A stretch of DNA of 64,000 bases from Rhizobium sp. 16-449-1b (GCF_017741935.1 NZ_JAGHMH010000021.1:124001-188000), one strand, 5' to 3'; positions 44,613 to 53,491 are shown, counted from the stretch's first letter. A program made the numbers and translations. Notes: generated from the letters alone by a model not told the origin.

Positions 44613-45443
44613 TCAGCCTATACGGGCAACGGATCTGAGCTCATCGGCCGTTGTGGTCGGGAAGCCGAAGAATTCGAGGTAAGCGGGGATTTGCTCGAAC
44701 AGCATGTCGGTGCCCACCTGGAAGTCGCAGCCGGCGGCGCGCGCCGCCTCGAGAAAGGGCGTGATCTCCTGCTTCATCACGACCTCGCCCACAAAGGTTG
44801 AGGGAGACAACCGCGACACATCGATCGGCAGCGGATCGTCGCTCTTCATGCCGAGCGGCGTCGCGTTCACCACGATGTCGAATTTGTCAGGATCACGCGA
44901 GCCGGCCGTGACGTCCACGTCGGGATAATGCTGGCGAAGCCGTCCCATCAGGCCGTCCATGACCGCCGCGTTCGCGTCGAAAATCGCGAGCCTTCGAACG
45001 CCGGTAGCGGCAAGCGATGCGGCGATCGCGGAACCGACGCCGCCGGAACCGACGACGAGCACATCGGCGCCAGATACCCGCCTGCCCTTGCGCAGCACGC
45101 CGCGCACAAAACCCTCGCCATCGAACATGTCGCCGATCAGCCGGCCATGTTCATCCAGCCGGATGGCATTGCAGGCGCCCGCGACCTGAGAACGGGTCGA
45201 CAGTTCGTCGAGCAGGCCCATGGTGGTGACCTTGTGTGGCATGGTGATCAACGCGCCGTGGATGTTCGACAGGCGGAACACGAGCCTCAGGAATTCCGGA
45301 AAATCCTCCGCCCGGCAGCCCATGGGCACGACGACGGCATCAATGCCGTGTTTCTCGAAATACGGGTTGTAGATCAGCGGCGACTTGAAGGTCTCCGTCG
45401 GATAGCCCAGATGGGCGATGATCCTGGTGGTGCCGGAAATCAT
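44613..45443 (-). CDS. aroE: Shikimate/quinate dehydrogenase-family protein (AroE-like)
   Basis: 276 residues. AroE fold: catalytic Lys in LITMPHKVTT, NADP-type loop VLVVGSGGVGSAIAASLAATGVR, and NATPLGMKSDDPLP. It departs from biosynthetic AroE: the substrate-binding SLSPLIHN region is TFKSPLIYN, and GDNTDGIGF is GDMFDGEGF, keeping the Asp but changing the Asn/Thr. Those changes, and its place with an importer, aroQ and quiC, suggest a catabolic dehydrogenase that oxidises quinate or shikimate rather than making shikimate. Last gene of the transporter operon (11 bp after the ATPase). Confidence 0.82.
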   Translation of the reverse strand: MISGTTRIIAHLGYPTETFKSPLIYNPYFEKHGIDAVVVPMGCRAEDFPEFLRLVFRLSNIHGALITMPHKVTTMGLLDELSTRSQVAGACNAIRLDEHGRLIGDMFDGEGFVRGVLRKGRRVSGADVLVVGSGGVGSAIAASLAATGVRRLAIFDANAAVMDGLMGRLRQHYPDVDVTAGSRDPDKFDIVVNATPLGMKSDDPLPIDVSRLSPSTFVGEVVMKQEITPFLEAARAAGCDFQVGTDMLFEQIPAYLEFFGFPTTTADELRSVARIG

Positions 45444-45454
45444 GCCGAAAACTT

Positions 45455-46219
45455 TCAGTGACGCAGAATTTCGCCAAGGAACTTGCGCGTGCGCTCGTGC
45501 CTCGGATTGCTGAAGAATGTGGCGGGCGGTGCCTCCTCGATGATCGCGCCGCTCGCCATGAAGATGACGCGATCGGCGACCTGGCGGGCAAAGCCCATCT
45601 CGTGGGTGACGCAGATCATCGTCATCCCCTCCTCCGCGAGGCCGATCATCGTATCGAGCACTTCCTTGACCATCTCAGGATCGAGCGCCGATGTCGGCTC
45701 GTCGAACAGCATCACCTTCGGCCGCATGCAGAGCGCACGCGCAATCGCCACGCGCTGCTGCTGGCCGCCGGAAAGCTGCGCCGGATATTTCTCGGCCTGT
45801 TCGAGGATCTTGACGCGGTCGAGCAGGCTGCGTGCGCGCTCTTCCGCTTCCGCCTTGCCAAGGCCGAGCGCGCGCATCGGCGCCAGCATGCAATTCTGCA
45901 GCACGGTCAGATGTGGAAAGAGATTGAACTGCTGAAACACCATGCCGACGTCGCGCCTGATGGCGTCGATATCCTTGGAGCGATGTCCGAGCAGCGTGCC
46001 GCCAACGCGGATCTCGCCCTTCTCATAGCTCTCCAGGTGGTTGATGCAGCGGATCAGCGTTGATTTGCCGCTGCCCGAGGGGCCGCAGAGCACGATCCGC
46101 TCGCCCTGGCGGACATCCATGTTGATGTCGTGCAATGCCTGAAAGGCGCCAAACCATTTCTCGACCTGCGCCAGGCGGATCATCGGCTCGGTAGTAGTCG
46201 TCGTCGACACAGTGGTCAT
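45455..46219 (-). CDS. Polar-amino-acid-type ABC transporter ATPase
   Basis: 254 residues. Walker A GPSGSGKST, Q-loop VFQQFNLFPHLT, signature LSGGQQQRVAIARAL, Walker B VMLFDEPTSALD, H-loop CVTHEMGFA. GlnQ/HisP family. N-terminal STTTTEPMIRLAQVEKWFGA. Encoded between two permeases and the aroE-like gene on the same strand. By context it imports an organic acid related to shikimate rather than an amino acid. Confidence 0.93.
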   Translation of the reverse strand: MTTVSTTTTTEPMIRLAQVEKWFGAFQALHDINMDVRQGERIVLCGPSGSGKSTLIRCINHLESYEKGEIRVGGTLLGHRSKDIDAIRRDVGMVFQQFNLFPHLTVLQNCMLAPMRALGLGKAEAEERARSLLDRVKILEQAEKYPAQLSGGQQQRVAIARALCMRPKVMLFDEPTSALDPEMVKEVLDTMIGLAEEGMTMICVTHEMGFARQVADRVIFMASGAIIEEAPPATFFSNPRHERTRKFLGEILRH

Positions 46220-46249
46220 GGTTCAATTCTCCCGGACAGGCAGCCGTAC

Positions 46250-46891
46250 TCAGCGCGCCGACATCGCGAAGCGCCGCTCGAGACGGGCACCGAGGATCGT
46301 CAGCGGGCAGCACATGATAAAATAGAGGATGCCGACGATGCCGAAGACCGTCAGCGGCTCGAAGATCTGATTGGAGATGATGTTGCCGGCGCGCGTGAGC
46401 TCGGTGAAACCGACGATCGCGGCCAGCGACGTCCCCTTGATCAGCTGCACCAGGAAGCCGATCGTCGCCGGCAGCGAGATGCGGATCGCCTGCGGCAGGA
46501 TCACGTCCTTCATGCGCGAGACGTATTTGATGCTGAGCGCCTTGGCCGCCTCGGTCTGCCCGCGCGGCACCGCCTCGATCGAGCCGCGCCAGATCTCGCC
46601 GAGATAGGCGCTGGCATGCAGCGTGAGACCGATTGCGACCGCGACCCACGCATCCAGCTTCAGGCCCACCAGCGCCAGTCCGTAATAGACGACGAAAAGC
46701 TGCATCAGAAGCGGCGTGCCCTGAAACACCGCGATGTAGCCAGCTGTCAATCTTTCCAGAAGCGGCAGACCGCAGGTCCGCAGCAGCGCGATTATGAGCC
46801 CGCCGATCGAACCGCAGATGAAGCCGACGACGGACAGGACCACCGTCCATTTCAGGCCGATCAACAGGAAGATGAATTCATCGCGACCCAT
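46250..46891 (-). CDS. Polar-amino-acid-type ABC permease (2)
   Basis: 213 residues, five membrane segments. HisQM family motif EIWRGSIEAVPRGQTEAAKALS and the EAA loop MKDVILPQAIRISLP. Forms a heterodimeric channel with the permease encoded 9 bp upstream in the operon. Confidence 0.92.
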   Translation of the reverse strand: MGRDEFIFLLIGLKWTVVLSVVGFICGSIGGLIIALLRTCGLPLLERLTAGYIAVFQGTPLLMQLFVVYYGLALVGLKLDAWVAVAIGLTLHASAYLGEIWRGSIEAVPRGQTEAAKALSIKYVSRMKDVILPQAIRISLPATIGFLVQLIKGTSLAAIVGFTELTRAGNIISNQIFEPLTVFGIVGILYFIMCCPLTILGARLERRFAMSAR

Positions 46892-46900
46892 GGGAGCCTC

Positions 46901-47569
46901 CTACTTGACCGGATAATTGAAGTAGCGGGATGAGAAGAGCCCGAAGAGGCGCATCATCACCCAGGAGATCACGAGGTAGAAAACCGTGACCGTGAAGTAG
47001 ACCTCGAAGCTGCGGAAGCTTTCCGACTCGATCCTTTGCGAGACCGAGGTCAGTTCGTAGGCCGAGATCGCCGAGCAGATGCTGGTCGATAGCGTCAAGA
47101 GCACGAACTGGCTGGTCAGCGACGGGTAAATCGCCCGAAGTGCCGGCTTCAGCACGATAAAGCGGAAGACCTGCGCCTTATGCAGGCCGAGCGCCAGGCC
47201 GGCTTCCTTCTGACCCGCGGGGATGGACTGCACCCCGCCGCGAATGATCTCGATGGCGTAGGCGCCGCCATTGATGCCGAGCGCGATGATCGCCGTCGGC
47301 GTCGGATCGAGCCTGATGCCGGCGAGCGGGAGCGCGAAATAGATGAAGAATATCTGCACCAAAAACGGCGTGTTGCGGATGATCTCGACGAAGCCGATCA
47401 CCAGCCAGCGCACGGGCTCGAAGCGGGAATCGCGCAGCATGACGCCGCCAATGCCGATCAGGACCGCAAGCAGCATGCCCGAGATCGCCAGCAGAAACGT
47501 ACCGAGACAGGCAAGCAGCAGGCTTGGCAGACCGTCGATGACAGGCGTGAAGTCCAGTGTGTAGTTCAT
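46901..47569 (-). CDS. Polar-amino-acid-type ABC permease (1)
   Basis: 222 residues, five membrane segments. Motifs FVEIIRNTPFLVQIFFIYF, EIIRGGVQSIPAGQKEAGLALG and EAA loop FRFIVLKPALRAIYPSL. GlnP/HisM family. Lies 28 bp after aroQ and 9 bp before the second permease in the direction of transcription. Confidence 0.92.
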   Translation of the reverse strand: MNYTLDFTPVIDGLPSLLLACLGTFLLAISGMLLAVLIGIGGVMLRDSRFEPVRWLVIGFVEIIRNTPFLVQIFFIYFALPLAGIRLDPTPTAIIALGINGGAYAIEIIRGGVQSIPAGQKEAGLALGLHKAQVFRFIVLKPALRAIYPSLTSQFVLLTLSTSICSAISAYELTSVSQRIESESFRSFEVYFTVTVFYLVISWVMMRLFGLFSSRYFNYPVK

Positions 47570-47597
47570 GGTGTTATTTCTGGCCTTTCCTGTCCGG

Positions 47598-48044
47598 TCA
47601 GCGGCCGCGAGCGACCAGCTGCGTCATGGCCTGGATCGCCAGCTCGTACCCATCCGCACCGAAGCCGATCATGATCGCCGTCGCGATCGGCGAGATCAGA
47701 GATTTGTGGTAGATGCTCTCGCGGGCATGGACATTGGAGATGTGCAGTTCGATCTTCGGCGGATCGAAGGTCTTCAGCGCATCGAGAACCGCGATCGAGG
47801 TAAAGGTGAAGGCAGCCGGGTTGATGATGATCCCGCACGCCTTCTGGCGCGCCTCGTGAATGCTTTCGATAAGCGCACCCTCGAAATTGGTCTGGCGAAA
47901 ATCCACCTCGAAGCCGAGGTCGCGTGCCTTGGCCGTGCAGCGCTGCTCGATCTCGGCGAGCGTCGTCGAGCCATAGATATGCGGCTCCCGCTGACCGAGA
48001 AGATTGAGGTTCGGCCCGTTCAGTACAAAGATCGTCTTGCTCAT
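47598..48044 (-). CDS. aroQ: 3-dehydroquinate dehydratase, type II
   Basis: 148 residues from ATG 48044 (ATG 48047 adjacent; GGGAG 5 bp upstream favours 48044). Type II signature: IFVLNGPNLNLLGQREPHIYG with catalytic Tyr, ESIHEARQKACGIIINPAAFT, and PKIELHISNVHARESIYHKS with His and Arg. Interconverts 3-dehydroquinate and 3-dehydroshikimate as a dodecamer. The type II enzyme works in both biosynthetic and quinate-degrading directions; its place inside a transporter operon supports catabolism. Confidence 0.93.
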   Translation of the reverse strand: MSKTIFVLNGPNLNLLGQREPHIYGSTTLAEIEQRCTAKARDLGFEVDFRQTNFEGALIESIHEARQKACGIIINPAAFTFTSIAVLDALKTFDPPKIELHISNVHARESIYHKSLISPIATAIMIGFGADGYELAIQAMTQLVARGR

Positions 48045-48142
48045 CATCGCTCCCGCGTTCGGCACGAGACATTCATCGCGGCGGCAAAGCGGCGGCGGCC
48101 GCCTTCAAGACGCCGCCGTCGCATCGCCCCATCAGGAAGGGC

Positions 48143-48973
48143 TTAATTTGCCGCGAAGGGAATGCCTTCGAGGCTTGCCGGGAATTCAGGCACGGGAACC
48201 TTCATCCACTTGTCATAGATCTTCTTCAGCTCGCCGTTCGCCTTGATCTTGTCGATGAAGGTGTTGAGCGAGGCGTTGATTTCCTTCTCCCCCAGGCGGG
48301 TGCAGGCGCCGTTGTAGAGCTTCTGGAACTCGAGCTTGTTCTCGAACTCACCGGGGCGCGCCTTCTCGACGCGATCCATGTAGAAGATGTTGCCGCCGAG
48401 TGCCTCGGCCTGTCCGGATACCAGTGCCTGGACGCTGGCCGCATCGCCATCGAAACGGCGAATGGTGGCCGAAGCCGGTGCATTCTTGGTCACCTGCGTA
48501 TCCTGTGCAGCACCCTTCGCCACGGAAATCGTCATATTGGCCATGTCGTCATTCGTCTTGATCGACTTGTTCTTCGGCCCGATCAGCACGATGGCATTGG
48601 CATTGTAGGGCTGGCTGAACTGCACCGCCTTGGCGCGGTCGGGCAGCATCGCCATCGTCGCGAAGAGAACGTCGACGCGACCCGACGTCAGCGCCGGAAT
48701 GCGGTTATTGACCTCAAGCGGCACGAACTCGACTTCGACGCCGAGTTCCTTGGCGTAGAGCGCGCCCATGTCGGCATCGAAGCCGTCCTGCTTGCCGGCG
48801 CTGGTGACGAAGCCCCATGGCGGATTGTCGCCCTGGATGCCGACGATCAGTTTGCCGCGGGCTTTGATTTCTTCCGGGGTGACGGCGGCGGCCGGCTGAG
48901 CCAGCGCGATGCTGGTGAGCAGAGCGGCCGCGCCAAGCATGGCGTTGCAACGTGACAACATGGATTTCAACAT
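48143..48973 (-). CDS. Extracellular solute-binding protein, family 3
   Basis: 276 residues from ATG 48973 (GAGGAGGAG upstream); signal peptide cleaved after AAA (~27). SBP3 motifs KLIVGIQGDNPPWGFVTSAGK, DGFDADMGALYAKELGVEVEF, NNRIPALTSGRVDVLFATMA. First gene of the transporter-aroQ-aroE operon. The usual Arg/Asp amino-acid ligand residues are hard to judge by eye, so amino-acid, quinate or shikimate binding all remain possible, the latter favoured by neighbours. Confidence 0.9.
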   Translation of the reverse strand: MLKSMLSRCNAMLGAAALLTSIALAQPAAAVTPEEIKARGKLIVGIQGDNPPWGFVTSAGKQDGFDADMGALYAKELGVEVEFVPLEVNNRIPALTSGRVDVLFATMAMLPDRAKAVQFSQPYNANAIVLIGPKNKSIKTNDDMANMTISVAKGAAQDTQVTKNAPASATIRRFDGDAASVQALVSGQAEALGGNIFYMDRVEKARPGEFENKLEFQKLYNGACTRLGEKEINASLNTFIDKIKANGELKKIYDKWMKVPVPEFPASLEGIPFAAN

Positions 48974-49179
48974 CTTTTTCTCCTCCTCAATGGTCGTTGC
49001 GACCGAACAGCCTTCCTTCTCCTCCGACTGTGAGACCAAAACTGCCTGACACGGACCGATAAATCAACATAGTTTTTTCAAATCGTATGAGACTTCTATT
49101 TTCAAACGTTGAATTGAACTTCTCACGACATTCGTCATAATGATTATCACGACGATATCGGCCAAGGAGGATGAGCGAG

Positions 49180-51075
49180 ATGAAAACCTCGATAGCGACG
49201 GTTTCGATCAGCGGCGAGCTGCCGGAGAAGCTTGAAGCGATCGCGCGGGCGGGCTTCGACGGCGTGGAGATTTTCGAAAACGACTTCCTGGCCTTTGACG
49301 GCAGCCCCGCCGATGTCGGCAAGATGGCCCGTGATCTCGGCCTTAAGATCACGCTGTTCCAGCCGTTCCGCGATTTCGAAGGCATGCCGGAACCGCTGCG
49401 CAGCCGCACATTCGACCGCGCCGAACGCAAGTTCGACATCATGCAGCAACTCGGTACGGACCTCGTTCTCGTCTGCTCGAACGTCTCTTCCGCCTCACTC
49501 GGCGGTATAGACCGCGCCGCTGCCGACTTCCGCGAACTGGGCGAACGCGCAGCAGCGCGCGGATTGCGCGTCGGCTACGAGGCGCTGGCATGGGGGCGCC
49601 ACATCAACGACCACCGCGACGCCTGGGAGATCGTCCGCCGTGCCGACCACGACAATATCGGCCTGGTGCTGGACAGCTTTCACAGCCTCTCACGCAAGAT
49701 CGACATCAATTCCATCCGCTCCATCCCGAAGGAGAAGATCTTCATCGTCCAGCTGGCGGACGCGCCGCAGATCGACATGGATCTGCTTTACTGGTCGCGA
49801 CACTTCCGCAACATGCCGGGCGAAGGGGACCTGCCGGTGACGGCCTTTACATCCGCGATCGCCGCGACCGGCTACGACGGCTACTATTCGCTGGAGATCT
49901 TCAACGACCAGTTCCGTGGCGGCTCGACGCGCGAGATCGCGGCTGATGGCCACCGTTCGCTGATCTATCTGGGCGATCAGGTGCGCCGTAGCCTCGGCGG
50001 CGACAATCCGATTGGAAAGCCCATGCCGCCGCGCGCGACGGTGAAGGGCGTGGGCTTCGTCGAGTTTACGGCCGATGAAGGCGATGCGGCCGAGCTGATC
50101 GGCATCCTAGAGGTGCTGGGCTTTCGCAAGACCGCCAAGCATCGCAGCAAGGATGTCAGCCTCTACGAACAGGGCGGCATCCGCATTCTCGTCAATATCG
50201 ACCAGGCGGGTTTCGCCAACGCGGCCTACGCCGTCCATGGGACGCTCGCCTATGCATTCGCGCTCGTGGTGGACGATGCCTGGGAGGCCCACCGGCGCGC
50301 GGTGGCACTCAATGCCGAACCCTTCCGGCAGCCGGTCGCCGAAGGCGAACTTGAGCTGCCGGCAATCCGCGGCGTCGGCGGCGGCATCGTCTATTTGATC
50401 GATGAAAAATCGCCGCTGGGACGCTTTGCGCAAGTGGACTTCATTCCCGTCGATGAACAGCAATCGGCCTCGAATGCGGGTCTCCTGCGGATCGACCATA
50501 TCGCGCAGACCGTTTCCTACGACGAGATGCTGACGTGGTTGCTCTTCTACACCTCGATCTTCGCGACCGAGAAGACACCGATGGTCGATATCATCGATCC
50601 CGGCGGGGTCGTGCGCAGCCAGGTGGTCGAGAACGAAGAGGGCTCGCTGCGCATCACGCTCAACGGCGCGGAAAACAGGCGGACGCTCGCCGGTCATTTC
50701 ATCGCGGAAAAATTCGGCTCGGGTATCCAGCATCTCGCCTTCAGCACCGACGATATCTTCGCCACCGCCGAGGCATTGCGAAAGGCCGGCTTCAAGCCGC
50801 TGCACATTTCGCCGAACTATTATGGGGATGTGGAGGCGCGTTTCGGGCTGGATCCCGATCTCACCGAGCGACTGAAGGAACACAACATTCTCTACGACCG
50901 CGATGAGCACGGCGAATATTTCCAGCTCTACAGCGGCACCTACGGTGAGGGCTTCTTCTTCGAGATCGTCGAGCGCAAGGGCTATCGAGGTTATGGCGCG
51001 GCCAATGCCATCTTCCGCATCGCGGCACTGAAGAAGCAGATGCGCCCGGAGGGCCTGCCGCGCGATAGCGACTAG
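49180..51075 (+). CDS. quiC: 3-dehydroshikimate dehydratase fused to HPPD-like domain
   Basis: About 631 residues. Residues ~1-270 are a xylose-isomerase-like TIM barrel (FDGVEIFENDFLAF, YEALAWGRHINDHRDAWEI, LVLDSFHSLSR, YYSLEIFNDQFRGG) with metal-binding Glu/Asp/His/Glu, as in the DSD (QuiC/AsbF) family. Residues ~290-630 are two vicinal-oxygen-chelate modules like 4-hydroxyphenylpyruvate dioxygenase, with metal ligands in RIDHIAQ, GIQHLAF and FFEIVERKGYRGYG. It converts 3-dehydroshikimate to protocatechuate. ATG 49180 gives proper spacing to AAGGAGG; an ATG nine bases earlier touches it. Divergent from the transporter operon. Confidence 0.9.
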   Translation: MKTSIATVSISGELPEKLEAIARAGFDGVEIFENDFLAFDGSPADVGKMARDLGLKITLFQPFRDFEGMPEPLRSRTFDRAERKFDIMQQLGTDLVLVCSNVSSASLGGIDRAAADFRELGERAAARGLRVGYEALAWGRHINDHRDAWEIVRRADHDNIGLVLDSFHSLSRKIDINSIRSIPKEKIFIVQLADAPQIDMDLLYWSRHFRNMPGEGDLPVTAFTSAIAATGYDGYYSLEIFNDQFRGGSTREIAADGHRSLIYLGDQVRRSLGGDNPIGKPMPPRATVKGVGFVEFTADEGDAAELIGILEVLGFRKTAKHRSKDVSLYEQGGIRILVNIDQAGFANAAYAVHGTLAYAFALVVDDAWEAHRRAVALNAEPFRQPVAEGELELPAIRGVGGGIVYLIDEKSPLGRFAQVDFIPVDEQQSASNAGLLRIDHIAQTVSYDEMLTWLLFYTSIFATEKTPMVDIIDPGGVVRSQVVENEEGSLRITLNGAENRRTLAGHFIAEKFGSGIQHLAFSTDDIFATAEALRKAGFKPLHISPNYYGDVEARFGLDPDLTERLKEHNILYDRDEHGEYFQLYSGTYGEGFFFEIVERKGYRGYGAANAIFRIAALKKQMRPEGLPRDSD

Positions 51076-51093
51076 GCCGGGAACAGCATGCGG

Positions 51094-51768
51094 TCAGGCG
51101 ACGATGCCGCTCTTCAGGATGTGCTCGACGCCGCTATGCACATGCCGGCGGATCACGGCCTTGGCCTGTTCCGCATCGCGTCGAAGCGCAAAATCGAAGA
51201 GCGCCCGGTGATCCTCGACCACCGGCTTGCCGCGGAAGCTTTCGGCCAGCATGTGATAGCGCAGAAAACGGTCGAACACCGAGGACAGCGTCGCCATCAG
51301 CGTCGCGGAGTTGCAGGCCGAGACGATCGCCTGGTGGAATTCCCAGTCATAGCGCACCCATTCAATGGTGCGCGAGGCATCGCCGGCGAGAAGCCGCCGT
51401 TCCGCAGCCGCCAGCTTGTGATGCGCCGCGACGATAGAGGCCTCCCACTCGAGATCGCCTGCGGCGAAGGCGAGATCGAGCGCGTGGGTTTCGAGCACCA
51501 CGCGGAGGTCGGCAAGTTCGAGTAATTCGCGACGCGACGCTGGGCTGACCTCGAAACCCTTCTGTCCCTCGGCGACGACGAGGTTTTCCGTTGTCAGTCG
51601 GCTGAGGATTTCCCGCAGCGGCGAGACGCTAATCGAATAGCGTTCGCGCGCCTGTTCCAGCTTGATCTTGGATCCCGGCGGCAAGATGCCCGAAATGATA
51701 TCCTGGCGGATCTGCCGAAACACGACCTCGCTGACTGTTTCGGCCGTCTCTCCCGTTTTCTTCAGCAT
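51094..51768 (-). CDS. GntR-family regulator, paralogue A
   Basis: About 224 residues from ATG 51768; a TTG at 51816 with GGAAAGG upstream is an alternative. Winged helix (VVFRQIRQDIISGILPPGSK, RYSISVSPLREILSRLTTE) and FCD domain (RVVLETHALDLAFAAGDLEW, RYDWEFHQAIVSACNS). It ends 18 bp past the quiC stop, convergent with it, and is divergent from a close paralogue. Likely regulates the quinate genes or itself. Confidence 0.85.
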   Translation of the reverse strand: MLKKTGETAETVSEVVFRQIRQDIISGILPPGSKIKLEQARERYSISVSPLREILSRLTTENLVVAEGQKGFEVSPASRRELLELADLRVVLETHALDLAFAAGDLEWEASIVAAHHKLAAAERRLLAGDASRTIEWVRYDWEFHQAIVSACNSATLMATLSSVFDRFLRYHMLAESFRGKPVVEDHRALFDFALRRDAEQAKAVIRRHVHSGVEHILKSGIVA

Positions 51769-51923
51769 TGCGTTACGCGGGCTCCAGTCGCCATGATTTG
51801 GAAAATCATACAGCAAATTGCCTTTCCTATGTCTTTCTTAAATATGGCAGACGATAGGATTTCAGCGGCTGTGACAATGAGGTAACGTGCACAGCACAGT
51901 TCGCATCGAAATAGCAGAGCATC

Positions 51924-52604
51924 GTGATGTTGCAGCAGACAGAGAACGAGACCATTGCGGAGAGCAGCTACCGCCGCATCCGTGCCGACATCATCTTCGG
52001 CCGGCTCGCACCGGGCCAGAAGTTGAAGCTGGATGCGCTGAAAGAATCCTACGAGACGTCGATCAGCACGTTGCGTGAGATCCTGAACCGTCTTTCATCG
52101 GAGGGGTTGGTGCTGGCGGAAGGCCAGCGAGGGTTTCAGGTGTGCCCGGTCTCCGTCGCCGACCTCAAGGAGATCGCCGCCTTGCGGCTGCTTCTGGAGA
52201 CGCATGCGCTGGAGCAGTCTTTCGCGCAAGGCGACATGGAGTGGGAAGCGCGCCTCGTATCCGCCCACTACAAGCTCGCCAGCCTGGAACGACTGATGGC
52301 GACCGGTGACGCAAGCCGGGCCGAGGACTGGAAGCGCTACGATTGGGAGTTTCACCAGGCGCTGATTTCGGCCTGTGGTTCCAAGCTCCTGATCGAGACG
52401 CACTCGGTCATTTTCGACAAGTATCTGCGCTATCAGATGGTGGCACTATCTTACCGCGGCGATGTGGCGTCACGCGAACATCAGGCGCTTCTCGATGCCG
52501 CGCTCGAACGTGATGCCGGTTCGGCCAAGAAAATCCTTGCCGCGCACATCGAAGGCGGTGTCGAGCATGCGCTCGCGCGCGGTCTGCTGAAGCAGGACAG
52601 CTGA
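51924..52604 (+). CDS. GntR-family regulator, paralogue B
   Basis: 226 residues (GTG 51924, next codon ATG 51927). Same layout as paralogue A: SYRRIRADIIFGRLAPGQK, TSISTLREILNRLSSEGLVL, LLLETHALEQSFAQGDMEW, RYDWEFHQALISACGS. The near-identical helices show a duplication. Opposes paralogue A across a ~155-bp shared promoter region and is convergent with pcaR (3-bp gap). Confidence 0.85.
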   Translation: MMLQQTENETIAESSYRRIRADIIFGRLAPGQKLKLDALKESYETSISTLREILNRLSSEGLVLAEGQRGFQVCPVSVADLKEIAALRLLLETHALEQSFAQGDMEWEARLVSAHYKLASLERLMATGDASRAEDWKRYDWEFHQALISACGSKLLIETHSVIFDKYLRYQMVALSYRGDVASREHQALLDAALERDAGSAKKILAAHIEGGVEHALARGLLKQDS

Positions 52605-52607
52605 GCC

Positions 52608-53369
52608 CTAAACCAGAATTCCGCTCAGTTCGGCCTTTATGCGCAGCAGCGCCGGAAGATATCGCGACACCATCGCCTGCATCGGCTCTTCCGTTGCCGC
52701 CAGACCGACATTTAGCGCCGCCAGCGTCTGCCCGCGCGCGCCGACCAATGGTACCGCGACCGAGCGAAGACCGATCTCGACCTCCTGGTCGATGGACGCG
52801 TAGCCGGCGGCCTTCACATCCTGCAGGATGCGTTGGAGTTCCCCCACGTCCGTCTGCGTTTTCGGTGTGCGTTGCGCGAGCGGTTCGGCCGAGAGCAATT
52901 CCAGCGCCCTCTCCGAAGGAAGTGCTGCCAAGAGAACGCGCCCCATTGACGTGCAATAGGCTGGAAGCCGCGATCCCGGCATCAACGCAATCGACATGAC
53001 CCGGCGCTGCGACGCGCGCGCCACATAGACGATCTCGGCATCATCAAGGATCGAGACCGAGGTGCTCTGTCCGATTTCCTCCGACAGTTGGTCCAGCCAT
53101 GGCTGAACGATGCGCGGCAGCGGCATTGACGCCAGGCATCCGGTTCCAAGGCGCAACACGCGCGGCGTCACCGTGAAATACTTGCCGTCATAGGCGCAGT
53201 AGCCGAGTTCCGCCAACGTCAGAAGGCATCGGCGCGTCGTGGCGCGGTCGTAACCCGATATGTCAGCGGCCTCCGAAATGCTGAGACGCGGGTGCTCGGC
53301 GGTGAACGCCTCGATCACCTTCAGCCCCTTGGCGAGGCCACCCATGATGTCACGTTCCTTCACCTGCAT
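52608..53369 (-). CDS. pcaR: IclR-family regulator of protocatechuate genes
   Basis: 253 residues. Wing-helix (LSISEAADISGYDRATTRRC) and IclR effector domain (GQSTSVSILDDAEIVYVARA, AYCTSMGRVLLAALP, GYASIDQEVEIGLRSVAVPL). PcaR/PcaU/PobR group by sequence and by divergence from pcaIJF. Expected to activate pcaIJF-pobA with beta-ketoadipate or protocatechuate as ligand. ATG 53369 is preferred; a long upstream frame is Arg-rich and spurious. Confidence 0.88.
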   Translation of the reverse strand: MQVKERDIMGGLAKGLKVIEAFTAEHPRLSISEAADISGYDRATTRRCLLTLAELGYCAYDGKYFTVTPRVLRLGTGCLASMPLPRIVQPWLDQLSEEIGQSTSVSILDDAEIVYVARASQRRVMSIALMPGSRLPAYCTSMGRVLLAALPSERALELLSAEPLAQRTPKTQTDVGELQRILQDVKAAGYASIDQEVEIGLRSVAVPLVGARGQTLAALNVGLAATEEPMQAMVSRYLPALLRIKAELSGILV

Positions 53370-53382
53370 GTGCCGTCTCCAA

Positions 53383-53398
53383 TGTGCGATATTCGAAC
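53383..53398 (-). promoter_or_regulatory. PcaR-type operator in the pcaR-pcaI intergenic region
   Basis: The minus strand reads GTTCGAATATCGCACA, 14 bp upstream of the pcaR start. It is nearly identical to the GTTCGATAATCGCAC site bound by Pseudomonas PcaR, as I recall it. It also carries an imperfect palindrome TGCGATATTCGAA. Position fits dual control of pcaR and pcaI. Confidence 0.6.
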
Positions 53399-53491
53399 AA
53401 ATATTACATACCGCACAAACACGATTGCCGTCCACACCGCCCTCCCCTACAAATCGACGTGCTGCCGGTGACAGGCGGTGATGGAGGATCA

